The position numbers and the translations under genes are program-made. From JBEKYD01 sp049509915 (GTDB taxonomy: Bacteria > Acidobacteriota > Terriglobia > Bryobacterales > Bryobacteraceae): a stretch of DNA of 15,958 nucleotides. Positions 1 through 9,087 of the stretch are shown here, piece by piece (the stretch's first letter is position 1; each line of letters begins with the position of its first letter). The notes under the pieces are model-generated. The model was given only the letters and a program-made list of their open reading frames with translations, did no database searches and was not told the origin of the DNA. The stretch covers positions 1 through 15,958 of the forward strand of contig JBEKZL010000175.1 of assembly GCA_049509915.1 (NCBI GenBank), given 5' to 3'.

Positions 1-239
1 CTTTCAGCCTTAGTGGATTGCAGTCCCTCCAACTCCAGGTTGACGGGGCCCTCAGCAATGCGGTCTCGCTGCTGTTCCAGTGAGGCGGCCAGCCCAATTC
101 GGGCCGTTCCCGCCGGACGCCTAGGCGGAGAGCCTCACGCGCGATACGGAACGCAAGGGGCAATCCAGAGGGGTTCCGAGTGGGCGGCCTTGGTTGTGCC
201 CGTAGAAAGAGAATGAGCAACGTGGCTGCCGACGCGCCC
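1..239. other. Window edge with no confidently assigned gene
   Basis: This stretch lies downstream of the minus-strand URO-D-fold gene. On the minus strand, bases 1 to about 125 are open in a frame that reads plausibly near the edge (…LEQQRDRIAEGPVNLELEGL…). That frame is closed upstream by a TGA and has no ATG or convincing ribosome binding site. It could be the beginning of a downstream gene using a rare start, or the frameshifted end of something cut by the window. A second minus-strand frame is also open over about bases 60-200. I see no RNA gene, repeat or clear terminator here. Confidence 0.3.
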
Positions 240-1250
240 TCACTGGCGGCTGCGCGCAAACCGCGTCATGGCTTCCAGATTCGCGTACGGCGTGCCGCGC
301 GGCACCTCGCAGCCGGCGCCCACAATGTAAGCTGGGCCAGCCTGCTCGAAGCACTCCGCCAGCGTGGCCTCCACCGAAGCGGGCGTGCCGTCGCGCAGCT
401 CGCGCACCGGGTCGATATTGCCGAGCAGCACCTGCGTCTCTGCCATGGCGCGGCGCGCGTGGCCGAGCGGCGTTGGAAAATCCAGGTCGATGATGTCGGC
501 GCCGGTCCGTCCCATGCCTTCCACGATGCGTTTCGTATTGCCGCAGATGTGCAGCCGCACCGGCACGCCGAGGGTGTGGATGGCGGCGATCAGGCGCTGC
601 TCCCAGGGCAGCACATGTTCGAGGTACAGCTTGGGCCCCACCAGCGAAGCCGCCGCATCGCCCACCCCGATCAGGGTCGCGCCCGCCTCCACCTGCGCCC
701 GCGCGAACTCGAGTTCCAGCCGCACCGTGAAGTCGAAGAGCGCTTCCACGAAGGGCGGATCGTCGAACAAATCCAGCATCAGGGTGTTGAGCCCGCGAAG
801 ATCGGCGCTCATGGCGCACGGCCCTTCCACCCACCCTTCCACGATCAGGGTCGCACCGGCGCCATCCGCCAAGAACCGCACCGCCTCGACGCGATCTCGC
901 ATGCGTCCGGGCGCGGCCAGGTCTGGAAGGCGCAGGCCCTCCAGCTTGCTCTTCTTGTCGAGCAGCGCGCGGCTTTCCACAATGGCGGGCGGCTGGTCGT
1001 CGAACCACTCCACGGTGGCGCCGAGGTCGGAAGCTTCGCGCGCCGGGTCGGAAATCGCCGACACGTAGTCGAAGTCGAAACGCTCCGCCACCTCCGCCTG
1101 TGCGTCGGCCAGGATGCGATGATCGCGCGCGTACTCACCGTAGCGCACGCCTGCAAGGTCGCCGGCGAACATCATCGTGATGGGCATCAGCGGCAGCGAA
1201 TCGGTGGGTTCGCCGCGCAGTTTCGCGAGAATGCGTTCCTTGCCCGTCAT
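240..1250 (-). CDS. Uroporphyrinogen decarboxylase-fold protein, corrinoid/MtaA-type methyltransferase-like
   Basis: This 336-residue protein has the uroporphyrinogen decarboxylase (URO-D) fold, a family that contains both true HemE and the zinc-dependent methyltransferases of the MtaA/CmuA type. What I see is an N-terminal MTGKERILAKLRG, typical of the MtaA-like branch, a VEGWVEGPC segment near residue 138, a central LHICGNT motif (His234, Cys236) and a late GAGCEVPRGTP motif (Cys314). His-x-Cys plus a distal Cys is the zinc-binding triad that activates a thiol acceptor in MtaA-type enzymes, and HemE lacks it. I therefore infer methyl transfer to a thiol or a related demethylation rather than heme synthesis, with substrate unknown. 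No corrinoid-binding protein is encoded nearby. The ATG at 1250 has no clear Shine-Dalgarno sequence. An extended -10-like box lies 14-19 bases upstream, so the leader may be very short. Confidence 0.9.
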   Translation of the reverse strand: MTGKERILAKLRGEPTDSLPLMPITMMFAGDLAGVRYGEYARDHRILADAQAEVAERFDFDYVSAISDPAREASDLGATVEWFDDQPPAIVESRALLDKKSKLEGLRLPDLAAPGRMRDRVEAVRFLADGAGATLIVEGWVEGPCAMSADLRGLNTLMLDLFDDPPFVEALFDFTVRLELEFARAQVEAGATLIGVGDAAASLVGPKLYLEHVLPWEQRLIAAIHTLGVPVRLHICGNTKRIVEGMGRTGADIIDLDFPTPLGHARRAMAETQVLLGNIDPVRELRDGTPASVEATLAECFEQAGPAYIVGAGCEVPRGTPYANLEAMTRFARSRQ

Positions 1251-1262
1251 AGCCGACAGGCG

Positions 1263-1269
1263 ATTTATA
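1263..1269 (-). promoter_or_regulatory. Candidate extended -10 box of the URO-D-fold gene
   Basis: On the minus strand the sequence reads TGCTATAAAT, that is TG-N-TATAAA, which fits an extended -10 element. No good -35 hexamer sits 16-18 bases upstream; TGAAGC is the nearest at a 17-base spacing. Transcription would start only about 6 bases before the ATG. This is a pattern match only. Confidence 0.3.
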
Positions 1270-1346
1270 GCACGAATGCGGCGTCAGCTTCACCAAGCTC
1301 TGAACTCTGATGTTGTGGAATTTGGGCTGAGCCACGCCTTGCGATT

Positions 1347-1510
1347 TGTGGGGCAGGCCCTCGGCCTGCGGCGGCCTCCCAGGCCGCCCCGCCGCAACGC
1401 ACCATCCAAACATGATCCTAAAAGAAGCACGTGGCTTTCCGTCTGCTTGATCGGCCCCGCCGCAGCCAAGCGGCCTGGGAGGCCGCCGCAGGCCGAGGGC
1501 CTGCCCCACA
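1347..1510. repeat. Perfect 41-base inverted repeat with nested hairpins (REP/MITE-like)
   Basis: Bases 1347-1387 and 1470-1510 are exact reverse complements over 41 bases, separated by an 82-base spacer. Each arm contains two smaller hairpins. One is formed by GCAGGCC and GGCCTGC around a short loop. The other is GCGGCCT-CCC-AGGCCGC with a perfect 7-base stem. The words CAGGCCCTCGGCCTG and CCTCCCAGG look like the dispersed GC-rich palindromes common in such genomes. The spacer also repeats CCCCGCCGCA directly (1387-1396 and 1455-1464). I see no transposase and no obvious target-site duplication outside the arms. The repeat lies between two minus-strand genes, so it could act as a terminator for the aldo/keto reductase operon or as a passive non-autonomous element. 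Confidence 0.85.
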
Positions 1511-1612
1511 GCACACACCGCCCACGCCAGAATGGGTCAACCTATTCTCCTTGACGACGCGAAATGCCGGGACAACCTCGGGAGTACGGAGCTGACCGCT
1601 GAACGCTGTCAA

Positions 1613-2503
1613 CTACACACGCGCGATGCGCTCGATGGCTTCGTCGATCTCGGCTGTGCTCTTGAAGCCGATGGTGACCGCGTCTACCGCACCCAGGTTC
1701 ATGGCGAACTTCATGGCGGCATCGCGATCCTCGAAGCTGGTGAACCGGCCTTCGCCGCACAGCTTCATGCTGATGACGCCCATCCCCTCCCCATGCACCT
1801 TCCTGGTGTGCGCCACCACCTCGTCCACGTTGCCGGGTTCCGGCGTCTCGCGCACGCTGTCGGCATCCATGCGGGTGCCGTTATGGTTCATGCGGATCAT
1901 GGCGATATCCAGCCACTTGTTGCCGGGGAAGGTGCGCAGCGCCGGCAGCCCGTGTACCGAGGCTCCATGGGCGAGAATGATCTTCTTGTCCTTAGCTTCG
2001 GAAAGGCCGTCCTGGAGCGGTTTGTAGTCCTGCTCCCAGGTCGGCGGGCGCAGGCAGTGCAGCAGTAGAATATCGATGTACTCGGAATTGAGCGCTGTGC
2101 GGAATCCATCGATTTTCTCCGCCGTCGGCGCGCCGGTGCCCGGCGTGGTGTACTTGGTCATCAGCCGGTAGCTGTCGCGAGGCAGCCCCTTGAGCGCGAT
2201 GGCCAGCATTTCCGGCATGCCGCGATAACCTTCGGAAGTTTCGAAGAAGCGAATGCCGTGGTCATAGGCGTACCGCACCAGGCGGGTGAAGCCGTCCTGC
2301 CCGAGTTCACGCTGTACACGGCCGCCAAAGGTTCCGGTGCCGAAGGCGAGGCGCGTCACTTTCACTCCCGATTTACCCAGCGTTACCCAGTCGGTGGCCG
2401 AACGCTTGCCGGCTTCCGCCAGTGCCACCCGGCTGCCCATCCCTGCCAGTACGGTCGCACCGATACCAGCTTTGAGAAAACCGCGCCTGCTCGTTTGCGC
2501 CAT
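1613..2503 (-). CDS. Tat-exported aldo/keto reductase
   Basis: This 296-residue aldo/keto reductase carries a twin-arginine signal at the N-terminus (SRRGFLKAG, Arg6-Arg7, then a hydrophobic stretch to about residue 29). It should therefore be folded with its cofactor in the cytoplasm and exported. The family TIM-barrel runs from about residue 40 (LGKSGVKVTRLAFGTGTFGG). Candidate catalytic residues are Tyr93, Lys117 (MTKY) and His149 (LLLHC). The usual Asp of the tetrad (FDTA…Y) reads Glu88 in FFETSEGY, a departure from the family. The start is supported by a good Shine-Dalgarno AGGAGAGG a few bases before the ATG (bases 2511-2517 on the plus strand). It lies 60 bases downstream of the DUF1501 gene and probably belongs to the same transcript. 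The substrate cannot be read from the sequence, but a periplasmic sugar-type carbonyl is a reasonable guess given the neighbours. Confidence 0.9.
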   Translation of the reverse strand: MAQTSRRGFLKAGIGATVLAGMGSRVALAEAGKRSATDWVTLGKSGVKVTRLAFGTGTFGGRVQRELGQDGFTRLVRYAYDHGIRFFETSEGYRGMPEMLAIALKGLPRDSYRLMTKYTTPGTGAPTAEKIDGFRTALNSEYIDILLLHCLRPPTWEQDYKPLQDGLSEAKDKKIILAHGASVHGLPALRTFPGNKWLDIAMIRMNHNGTRMDADSVRETPEPGNVDEVVAHTRKVHGEGMGVISMKLCGEGRFTSFEDRDAAMKFAMNLGAVDAVTIGFKSTAEIDEAIERIARV

Positions 2504-2563
2504 GGTTACCCTCTCCTCTATACGGATACTCTACTACGGAACGGCCGGCCGCCGGCGCGCGCG

Positions 2564-3989
<1,426 letters not shown>

Positions 3990-4012
<23 letters not shown>

Positions 4013-7000
4013 GCATGTTCAAAATGGCACGGGCTACGGCGGTCGTAGCCGCCAGGTCGACCGGATTCAGGCCCTTTACGAGCGGCGACTCGCCGGCACG
4101 AACCAACTCATCGGCGCTGGAGGGTGACCGCCCAAATTCGGCGCTGCTCCGGCGGTAGAGATCCATCAGGATTCGGCTCTCTTCGGCGCTGGGCTGGCGG
4201 CTTACGGTGCGTTCGAAAGCCCAGGCTATGCGGTCTTGGGCGGCGCTCTTCGATTGCAGCATGCGCTGGGCCAGGGCGCGCGACGCTTCCACATAAGTCG
4301 GGTCGTTCAGCAGCACCAGAGCCTGCAGCGGCGTATTGGAGTTGTTTCGATTGATGGTGCACTCCTCGCGCGTGGGGGCGTCGAACGCCAGCAGGCTCGG
4401 ATGCAGGAACGAGCGCTGCCAGAATGTATAAACACCGCGCCGATAGAGGTCCTCGCCGCGGCTGGCGGCATATTCGCGTTTGGGAAAGTTGAGGGCGGCA
4501 AGATACCCGTCCGGCTCGTAAGGCTTCACGCTCGGACCGCCAAAATCCTCCACCAGCAGACCCGATACCGCCAGCGCCACGTCGCGAACGTTTTCCGCGT
4601 CCAGGCGAAAACGGCTCTGCCGCGCCAGCAGCCGGTTATCGGGATCCCGCTCCGCCAGTTCGGGCGTGGTCAGCGAAGACTGTCGGTAGGTTTGGCTGGT
4701 GACGATCAACCGCTCCACGTGTTTGACGTCCCAGCCGTGCGTGCCCTCCGCCTGGAATTGCGGCCGCATGAATTCCGATGCGAGCCAATCGAGCAGTTCC
4801 GGATGGATGGGCCACTCCCCCTGCGATCCAAGGTCGTCCAGCACTTTCGAAACGCCCATGCCGAAAAACTGGCGCCATAGCCGGTTCACGAACACCCGCG
4901 CGGTCAGCGGGTTTTGGGGCGATACCAGCCAGTTGGCCAGGTCGAGCCGATTCGCCCGGCGGCCGCCGGTATCGAGCTTGCCAAGGAAAGCGGGGATGGC
5001 CGGCTCGACGATCGCGCCGGAATCGTCCATCCAATTTCCTCGCGGCAGTATGCGCGTCTCCGCCGGAGCGGTGGCTTCCGAAACCACCACGTGCGGGATG
5101 GAGGCCGCGAGCCGGGCAGCCTGCCCCTCGATGCGGGCCAGTTGGGCCATCGGTGCCGCGGCTTCCGGCGAACTCCACTGATAGACTTGCGCGATCTTGC
5201 TCTTGTCGCCGTCGCTGCGCTTGTCGTTCGCGGTTTCGAGGGCCTTCCGCAGATCGTCGGGGATGTTCTGGCCCTTTTCGATATCGGGCCAGGGAAACTC
5301 GCCGGTCGAGAGCCACAGGCGGAAACGGCCGGTGACGGCGCGGCGAATTTCGGAATCGTGGTGCAGGCGGACGGTGACCATCGCAGCAGGGCCGGTGCGA
5401 AGCGGCTGGGCGAAACGTAGCGCCAGAAAGATCTTGGGCGTCTCGTTATACGTGGCGACCGCCCATCCGGTGTGCGCGTCCCCATCGACGGCGGCGATGG
5501 CGGGATATTCTTCGGCGGGATTCTTGAGATTGGAGATGGCGCCGGAAAACCCCAGCGCCGCGCCGGCGGTCTCGGCGTCGACTTCGGTAAGCACCAGTCG
5601 GTCGGCGCCTCGCGCCACGCGGATGCCCGGCAGGCTTTCGTCCTGCACAATCTCGATTCCCAGCATCGTCCAAGTGCCGGCTCCGGGCTTGAGCGTCACG
5701 GTATAGGTTTCGTTGTCGGGGTTGGGTCCGCTGGCAACTACCAGCCCGTCGCCTGGCTTGCGCTCAGAAGTCAGGTTGGTGCCGTCGTAGCTGGTGAAAT
5801 CGACCGGTTCGTCGCGGTAGACCTTCAGCACGGCGCCGTGGGCCGATTCGGCGGAAATCGGCCGCTCGACATGCCAGCTTCGCCCGGCGCTGTCGCTCGA
5901 AAGCAACCGTTTCTCCCAGGCAGCCTGTCGGTGCTTCAGGTTCTTGACCACCGCGTTCCAGGTGGCGCGCGCGCCTTCCAGTTGGGCGTTCAGTTCGTCC
6001 AGCTCTTTCTGCTGCCCCGGAGCCGGCAGGGCGAGTTGCGAACCCCAGGCTTTGGGCCCGCGGTCCGGCACCAGCCCGGTTTCCTTGATGTCGGCAAAGA
6101 ACGCCTTCATGGAATAAAAGTCGCGCGCCGTGAACGGGTCGAACTTGTGGTCGTGGCATTCGGCGCAACCGAGCGAGCTGCCCATCCAGACGGCCGCGGT
6201 GGTGCGCACGCGGTCGGCGCCGTACTTGGCCAGATACTCTTTGGGCTGGATGCCGCCTTCCGCCGACGTGCGATTGAGGCGGTTGTAAGCCGATGCCACG
6301 CGCTGGTCCCGGGTTGGGTTGGGCAGAAGGTCGCCGGCAAACTGCTCGCGCGTAAACTGATCGAACGGCATGTTGTCGCGGAAGGCCCGCAACACGTAAT
6401 CGCGATAGGGCCAGGCCGGAAAAGCGTTATCCCCGTGAAAGCCGCAGGTATCGGCATAGCGCACCACGTCCAGCCAATGCATGGTCTGTTGTTCGGCATA
6501 GCGGGCCGACCCCAACAGGCGATCCACCACTCTCTCGTAAGCGCCGGGTGCCGGGTCGTTGAGATACGCGGCGACTTCTTCGGCGGTCGGCGGCAGCCCG
6601 GTCAGGTCCAGCGAGACGCGGCGGATCAGGGTGCGGCGATCGGCTTCGGCCGATGGCCTCAGGCCTTCGCGCGCCAGACGGTCCTGAATGAAGGCGTCGA
6701 TGGGATTGCGCACCGGCGCGGACGGGCTCGCACTGCGGGGCGCTTCGGCCCGCAGAATCGGTTGATACGCCCAGTGCCCTTCGTACCTGGCGCCTTCCGC
6801 CACCCACTGCCGGATGGTATCTTTCTGCGCGGCCGTCAGCTCTTTATGGATGGAGGCCGGCGGCATCACGCGGGCGCCGGTAGCAAAGATGCGCTGCACG
6901 ATGGCGCTCGATTCCGGATGGCCCGGCACGATGGGAACGACACCACCCGGAGCCGGCTTCAGCGCTTCCTCGCGAACATCCAGCCGCATATTGGCCATGC

Positions 7001-7145
7001 GGGCGCTTCGGTCCGGCCCGTGGCAGCGGAAACAGGTTTCCGACATGATCGGGCGGACATCGCGATCAAAGCGGATTTCCGCGTGGAGCAACACCGGCGC
7101 CAGCAAACCGGCGCACAAGGCCAAGCTTGAGATTCCCCTCGCCAC
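3990..7145 (-). CDS. Planctomycete-type cytochrome c / DUF1549 / DUF1553 exported protein
   Basis: This very large protein (1051 residues from the chosen GTG) has three recognisable parts. The first is a PSCyt1-type heme segment just after the signal peptide (SETCFRCHGPD, Cys38, Cys41, His42). The second is DUF1549 (from RNPIDAFIQDRL to about residue 370), with a second CxxCH at Cys327-Cys330-His331 (LGCAECHDHKFDPF). The third is DUF1553 towards the C-terminus (GGRRANRLDLANWL … NRLWRQFFG … NRNNSNTPLQALVLLNDP). Between the last two is a beta-rich insert with a DGDAHTGWAV element, resembling carbohydrate-binding modules. The frame is open to an ATG at 7292, but from that start the N-terminus does not look like an export signal. 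The GTG at 7145 gives VARGISSL followed by a hydrophobic core and HA|E, a good signal peptide. A TTG at 7124, with AGGGGA upstream, is an alternative. I infer a periplasmic heme electron carrier or oxidase acting with the DUF1501 partner. Confidence 0.92.
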
Positions 7146-7154
7146 TAGTGGAGC

Positions 7155-7160
7155 AGTATA
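7155..7160 (-). promoter_or_regulatory. Candidate -10 box upstream of the cytochrome/DUF1553 gene
   Basis: The minus strand reads TATACT nine bases before the GTG at 7145, a five-of-six match to TATAAT. There is no convincing -35 hexamer at 16-18 bases. If it is used, the mRNA would begin a few bases from the GTG. This fits the lack of a Shine-Dalgarno sequence and would support the GTG start over the ATG at 7292. The 7146-7331 interval otherwise shows no feature I can support; I looked for a terminator after the channel gene and found no stem followed by a T-run. Confidence 0.3.
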
Positions 7161-7331
7161 CACCAATAAGCCCAGCCGCGCGCTTATCCGATCTGGGAAG
7201 GTGGTCGGGGCCCGGTAGGCGATCGCAAGCACGCCTGACCGCAACCGGGCCGCGGCCGCGAGGGCGTGCCACATGGGCCCGCGGCCAACCAAAAGGGATG
7301 AAGACGTTTGTAGCGGGAATCGTGTCCCCCC

Positions 7332-8639
7332 TCACCGCTGCCCAAAATCTTCCCGGTGAATCACAAACTCCGGATACGCTCCCGCGCCCAGTTCGTGCAG
7401 GTCCAGGCCCTGGCGTTCGCCCCGGTCGGACACTCGCTGGGGATATATGCGAGTCAAGAGCCAGTGCCAGGCGTAGAAAACCGGCAGGGCGAAACCGAGC
7501 AGCGTCGAGGCACCTACAAGCTGCGCCAGAAACTGTCCGTCGCCCGATCCCGGGATGTCGGCCAGCAGCCCCATGGCCAGCACGCCCCACAATCCGCCAA
7601 CGCCATACACGGAGATGGCGCCGCCCGGGTCGTCCAATTCCAGGTAGATATCGAGCCACTCCACGCTCAACGGAATCAGCAGCCCGGCTATGGCACCCAC
7701 GAACACGGCGGCAAAGGGTGTGAAGAATGCGCACGCGCCGCTCGATGCCACCAGTCCGCCCACCCAGCCATTGGCGCACAAGCTGGCGTCGGGCCGCCGG
7801 AAGCGGACGCGCGTGACGGCGGCGGCGGTGAGCGCGCCCGCCGCGGCCGCAAATGTAGTATTCACGCCCACCAGGGCCAGCGCATTCGCGGAAACCCCGC
7901 CGAACAACAATGTTCCCGCCCCATTCAGCCCCAACCATCCCACCCATGCCAGCAGGCATCCGGCCAGCACCAGCACGGTGTTATGGCCGGGCAAGGCCAC
8001 CGGCATGCCGTCGGAGGTATGTTTCGAGCGGCGCGGCCCCAGCGTCCAGCACAATGCCAGCGCGCTCATGCCGCCCAACGCGTGAATCGCGCCGGCGCCC
8101 GCCAGATCCACGTAGCCGCGACCCAAGCCGTATCTACTGCCGAGCGCCGCCAGCCACCCGCCGCCCCACGTCCAGTGCGCGAACAGCGGGTACATGCCGC
8201 CGGCCAGAAATACGGTGGAAAACAACGCGGCGCCCAATCGCCAGCGATCCGTGCCGGCTCCCAACGGGATCAAAGCGCACAAACCGGCCGCAAACACGCC
8301 GAAGCAAGCCACTAATCCGGCGGGTGAGCCGGATGCCGTCAGGCTGCGCAGAAAAAAACTCCCCGCTCCGATCCAATTCCAGGGTTTTCCCCCCACCAGA
8401 ATGGTGTGCCCCGGCACGCCCACCGCTCCCTGCCAGGCGAATCCGCAAACGCCGTAAACCAGGGCAGCCACGGCGGCGATGGCGAGCGACGTCAACATGG
8501 TATGCGCCGCGCTTCGCGAACGGCTCAAACCGGTATGAATCAGGGCCACGCCGGCTGCGGCCAGTGGAACCAGGAAGATCAGAAATGTCGCGAGCGCGGC
8601 AGCAGTCTCACTACAGACAGGTCCGCCGGCCGGGTTCAT
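7332..8639 (-). CDS. amt: Amt/Rh-family ammonium channel homologue with altered pore
   Basis: This 435-residue, roughly eleven-helix protein is clearly of the Amt/MEP/Rh ammonium channel family. Family marks are the N-terminal GLSRSRSAAHTML, AHWTWGGGWL (Trp158), VDLAGAGAIHALGG (Asp178, His186), GWLGLNGAGT, NTTFAAAAGAL, ELDDPGGAISVYGVGGLWG and the C-terminal signature RQGLDLHELGAGAY. Compared with E. coli AmtB (from memory), Asp160, His168 and Trp148 equivalents are kept. The second pore histidine (His318) is Tyr345, encoded by TAT at 7605-7607, and Phe215 of the GFN motif is Leu238. The ATG at 8639 was chosen because it gives a normal family N-terminus and forms an ATGA overlap with the small membrane gene upstream. 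An open frame continues 47 codons further upstream but reads as non-membrane, arginine-rich sequence. Whether this still moves ammonium is uncertain. No glnK/PII gene is in the window. Confidence 0.9.
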   Translation of the reverse strand: MNPAGGPVCSETAAALATFLIFLVPLAAAGVALIHTGLSRSRSAAHTMLTSLAIAAVAALVYGVCGFAWQGAVGVPGHTILVGGKPWNWIGAGSFFLRSLTASGSPAGLVACFGVFAAGLCALIPLGAGTDRWRLGAALFSTVFLAGGMYPLFAHWTWGGGWLAALGSRYGLGRGYVDLAGAGAIHALGGMSALALCWTLGPRRSKHTSDGMPVALPGHNTVLVLAGCLLAWVGWLGLNGAGTLLFGGVSANALALVGVNTTFAAAAGALTAAAVTRVRFRRPDASLCANGWVGGLVASSGACAFFTPFAAVFVGAIAGLLIPLSVEWLDIYLELDDPGGAISVYGVGGLWGVLAMGLLADIPGSGDGQFLAQLVGASTLLGFALPVFYAWHWLLTRIYPQRVSDRGERQGLDLHELGAGAYPEFVIHREDFGQR

Positions 8640-8815
8640 GTATTGCCCCCGCGGTTCCCCAGGTGTGCGCGCGCGGCCAAGCCGAGGCCCAGGAATTGCA
8701 CCGCCACACCGGCGGCGGCGAATCCACCTCGCGACGCAGGCGAGTTCAGCAGCACAACCGCTGCCAACACAATCGCCCATCCCGCCAGGGCCATAAGGAA
8801 GCCGGCCATTTTCAT
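8636..8815 (-). CDS. Small two-helix membrane protein coupled to the Amt-like channel
   Basis: This 59-residue protein has two hydrophobic segments, about residues 4-23 (AGFLMALAGWAIVLAAVVLL) and 31-50 (GFAAAGVAVQFLGLGLAARA). They are joined by a short polar turn, NSPASRG, and followed by a basic/polar tail ending in NRGGNT. Its stop overlaps the start of the channel gene (ATGA), so the two are very likely translated together and their products may associate. I do not recognise a named family. The same frame extends upstream to a TTG at 8899, but the added residues are polar and unlike a membrane N-terminus. I therefore prefer the ATG at 8815, with the ATG at 8809 as an alternative. No Shine-Dalgarno sequence is visible, and coupling from the small leader ORF upstream could supply initiation. 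Confidence 0.65.
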   Translation of the reverse strand: MKMAGFLMALAGWAIVLAAVVLLNSPASRGGFAAAGVAVQFLGLGLAARAHLGNRGGNT

Positions 8816-8886
8816 AGACTGCGGCGCGTTGTCACCTGCGAATCGCGGACTGCGATCTCCTTCGATGAGAATAGCCCAGGTGACAT
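8812..8886 (-). CDS. Possible 24-residue leader peptide upstream of the small membrane gene
   Basis: An ATG at 8886 opens a 24-codon frame (MSPGLFSSKEI…TTRRSL) whose TGA overlaps the ATG of the 59-residue membrane protein by ATGA. The same arrangement joins that gene to the channel gene. There is no Shine-Dalgarno sequence. A TGATAA box ends 6 bases before the ATG, so a leaderless message is possible. It could equally be chance in a promoter region, and I only call it possible because of the exact overlap geometry. Confidence 0.25.
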   Translation of the reverse strand: MSPGLFSSKEIAVRDSQVTTRRSL

Positions 8887-9000
8887 GAGAATTTATCAAG
8901 GAATTCTAAATCTATCCTATTCAAATTATCTATTGGCATGCGTCCCCCGCCTGCAGTAGCCTTACCGCTATCTACTCTTTCTTATAAATACTTTATGTCT
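8886..9000. promoter_or_regulatory. AT-rich divergent control region
   Basis: This short AT-rich island lies in a GC-rich window, between the minus-strand channel set and the plus-strand phosphatase/kinase pair. On the plus strand TATAAA (8983-8988) could be a -10 box for the phosphatase gene, about 100 bases before its ATG. On the minus strand TTGAAT and TGATAA are candidate elements but with a 20-base spacing. I looked for a sigma-54 site (GG-N10-GC), which would fit nitrogen control of an Amt gene. TGGCATGCG near 8933 does not have GC at the right distance. The following 9001-9087 stretch is GC-rich and contains an imperfect hairpin (GGCGCGGCGTG with ACGCCGGCGCC, 9051-9074) in the presumed leader of the phosphatase. 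Confidence 0.45.
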
Positions 9001-9087
9001 GACGCCATCGAAATCGGATTGACCCCAACCCTGGGCTTCACGGGGCGGGCGGCGCGGCGTGCCACGCCGGCGCCCAGCTGCGCTTAA

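Noticed and set aside
180..1310. Long plus-strand open frame of 376 codons
   Set aside because: It lies opposite the URO-D-fold gene, reads as histidine/arginine-rich noise and has no motif; it is a high-GC shadow.
5472..7130. Plus-strand open frame of 552 codons
   Set aside because: It is antisense to the cytochrome/DUF1553 gene, with no recognisable domains.
7146..7292. N-terminal extension of the cytochrome/DUF1553 protein from the ATG at 7292
   Set aside because: The extra 49 residues have no export signal at their start, and they would bury the good signal peptide that begins at the GTG at 7145.
8640..8780. N-terminal extension of the Amt-like protein
   Set aside because: The added residues are arginine- and glycine-rich and overlap the small membrane gene in another frame; the family N-terminus begins at 8639.
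8930..8960. Sigma-54 promoter for the channel operon
   Set aside because: TGGCATGCG resembles the -24 element, but no GC occurs at the required 10-base distance from the GG.
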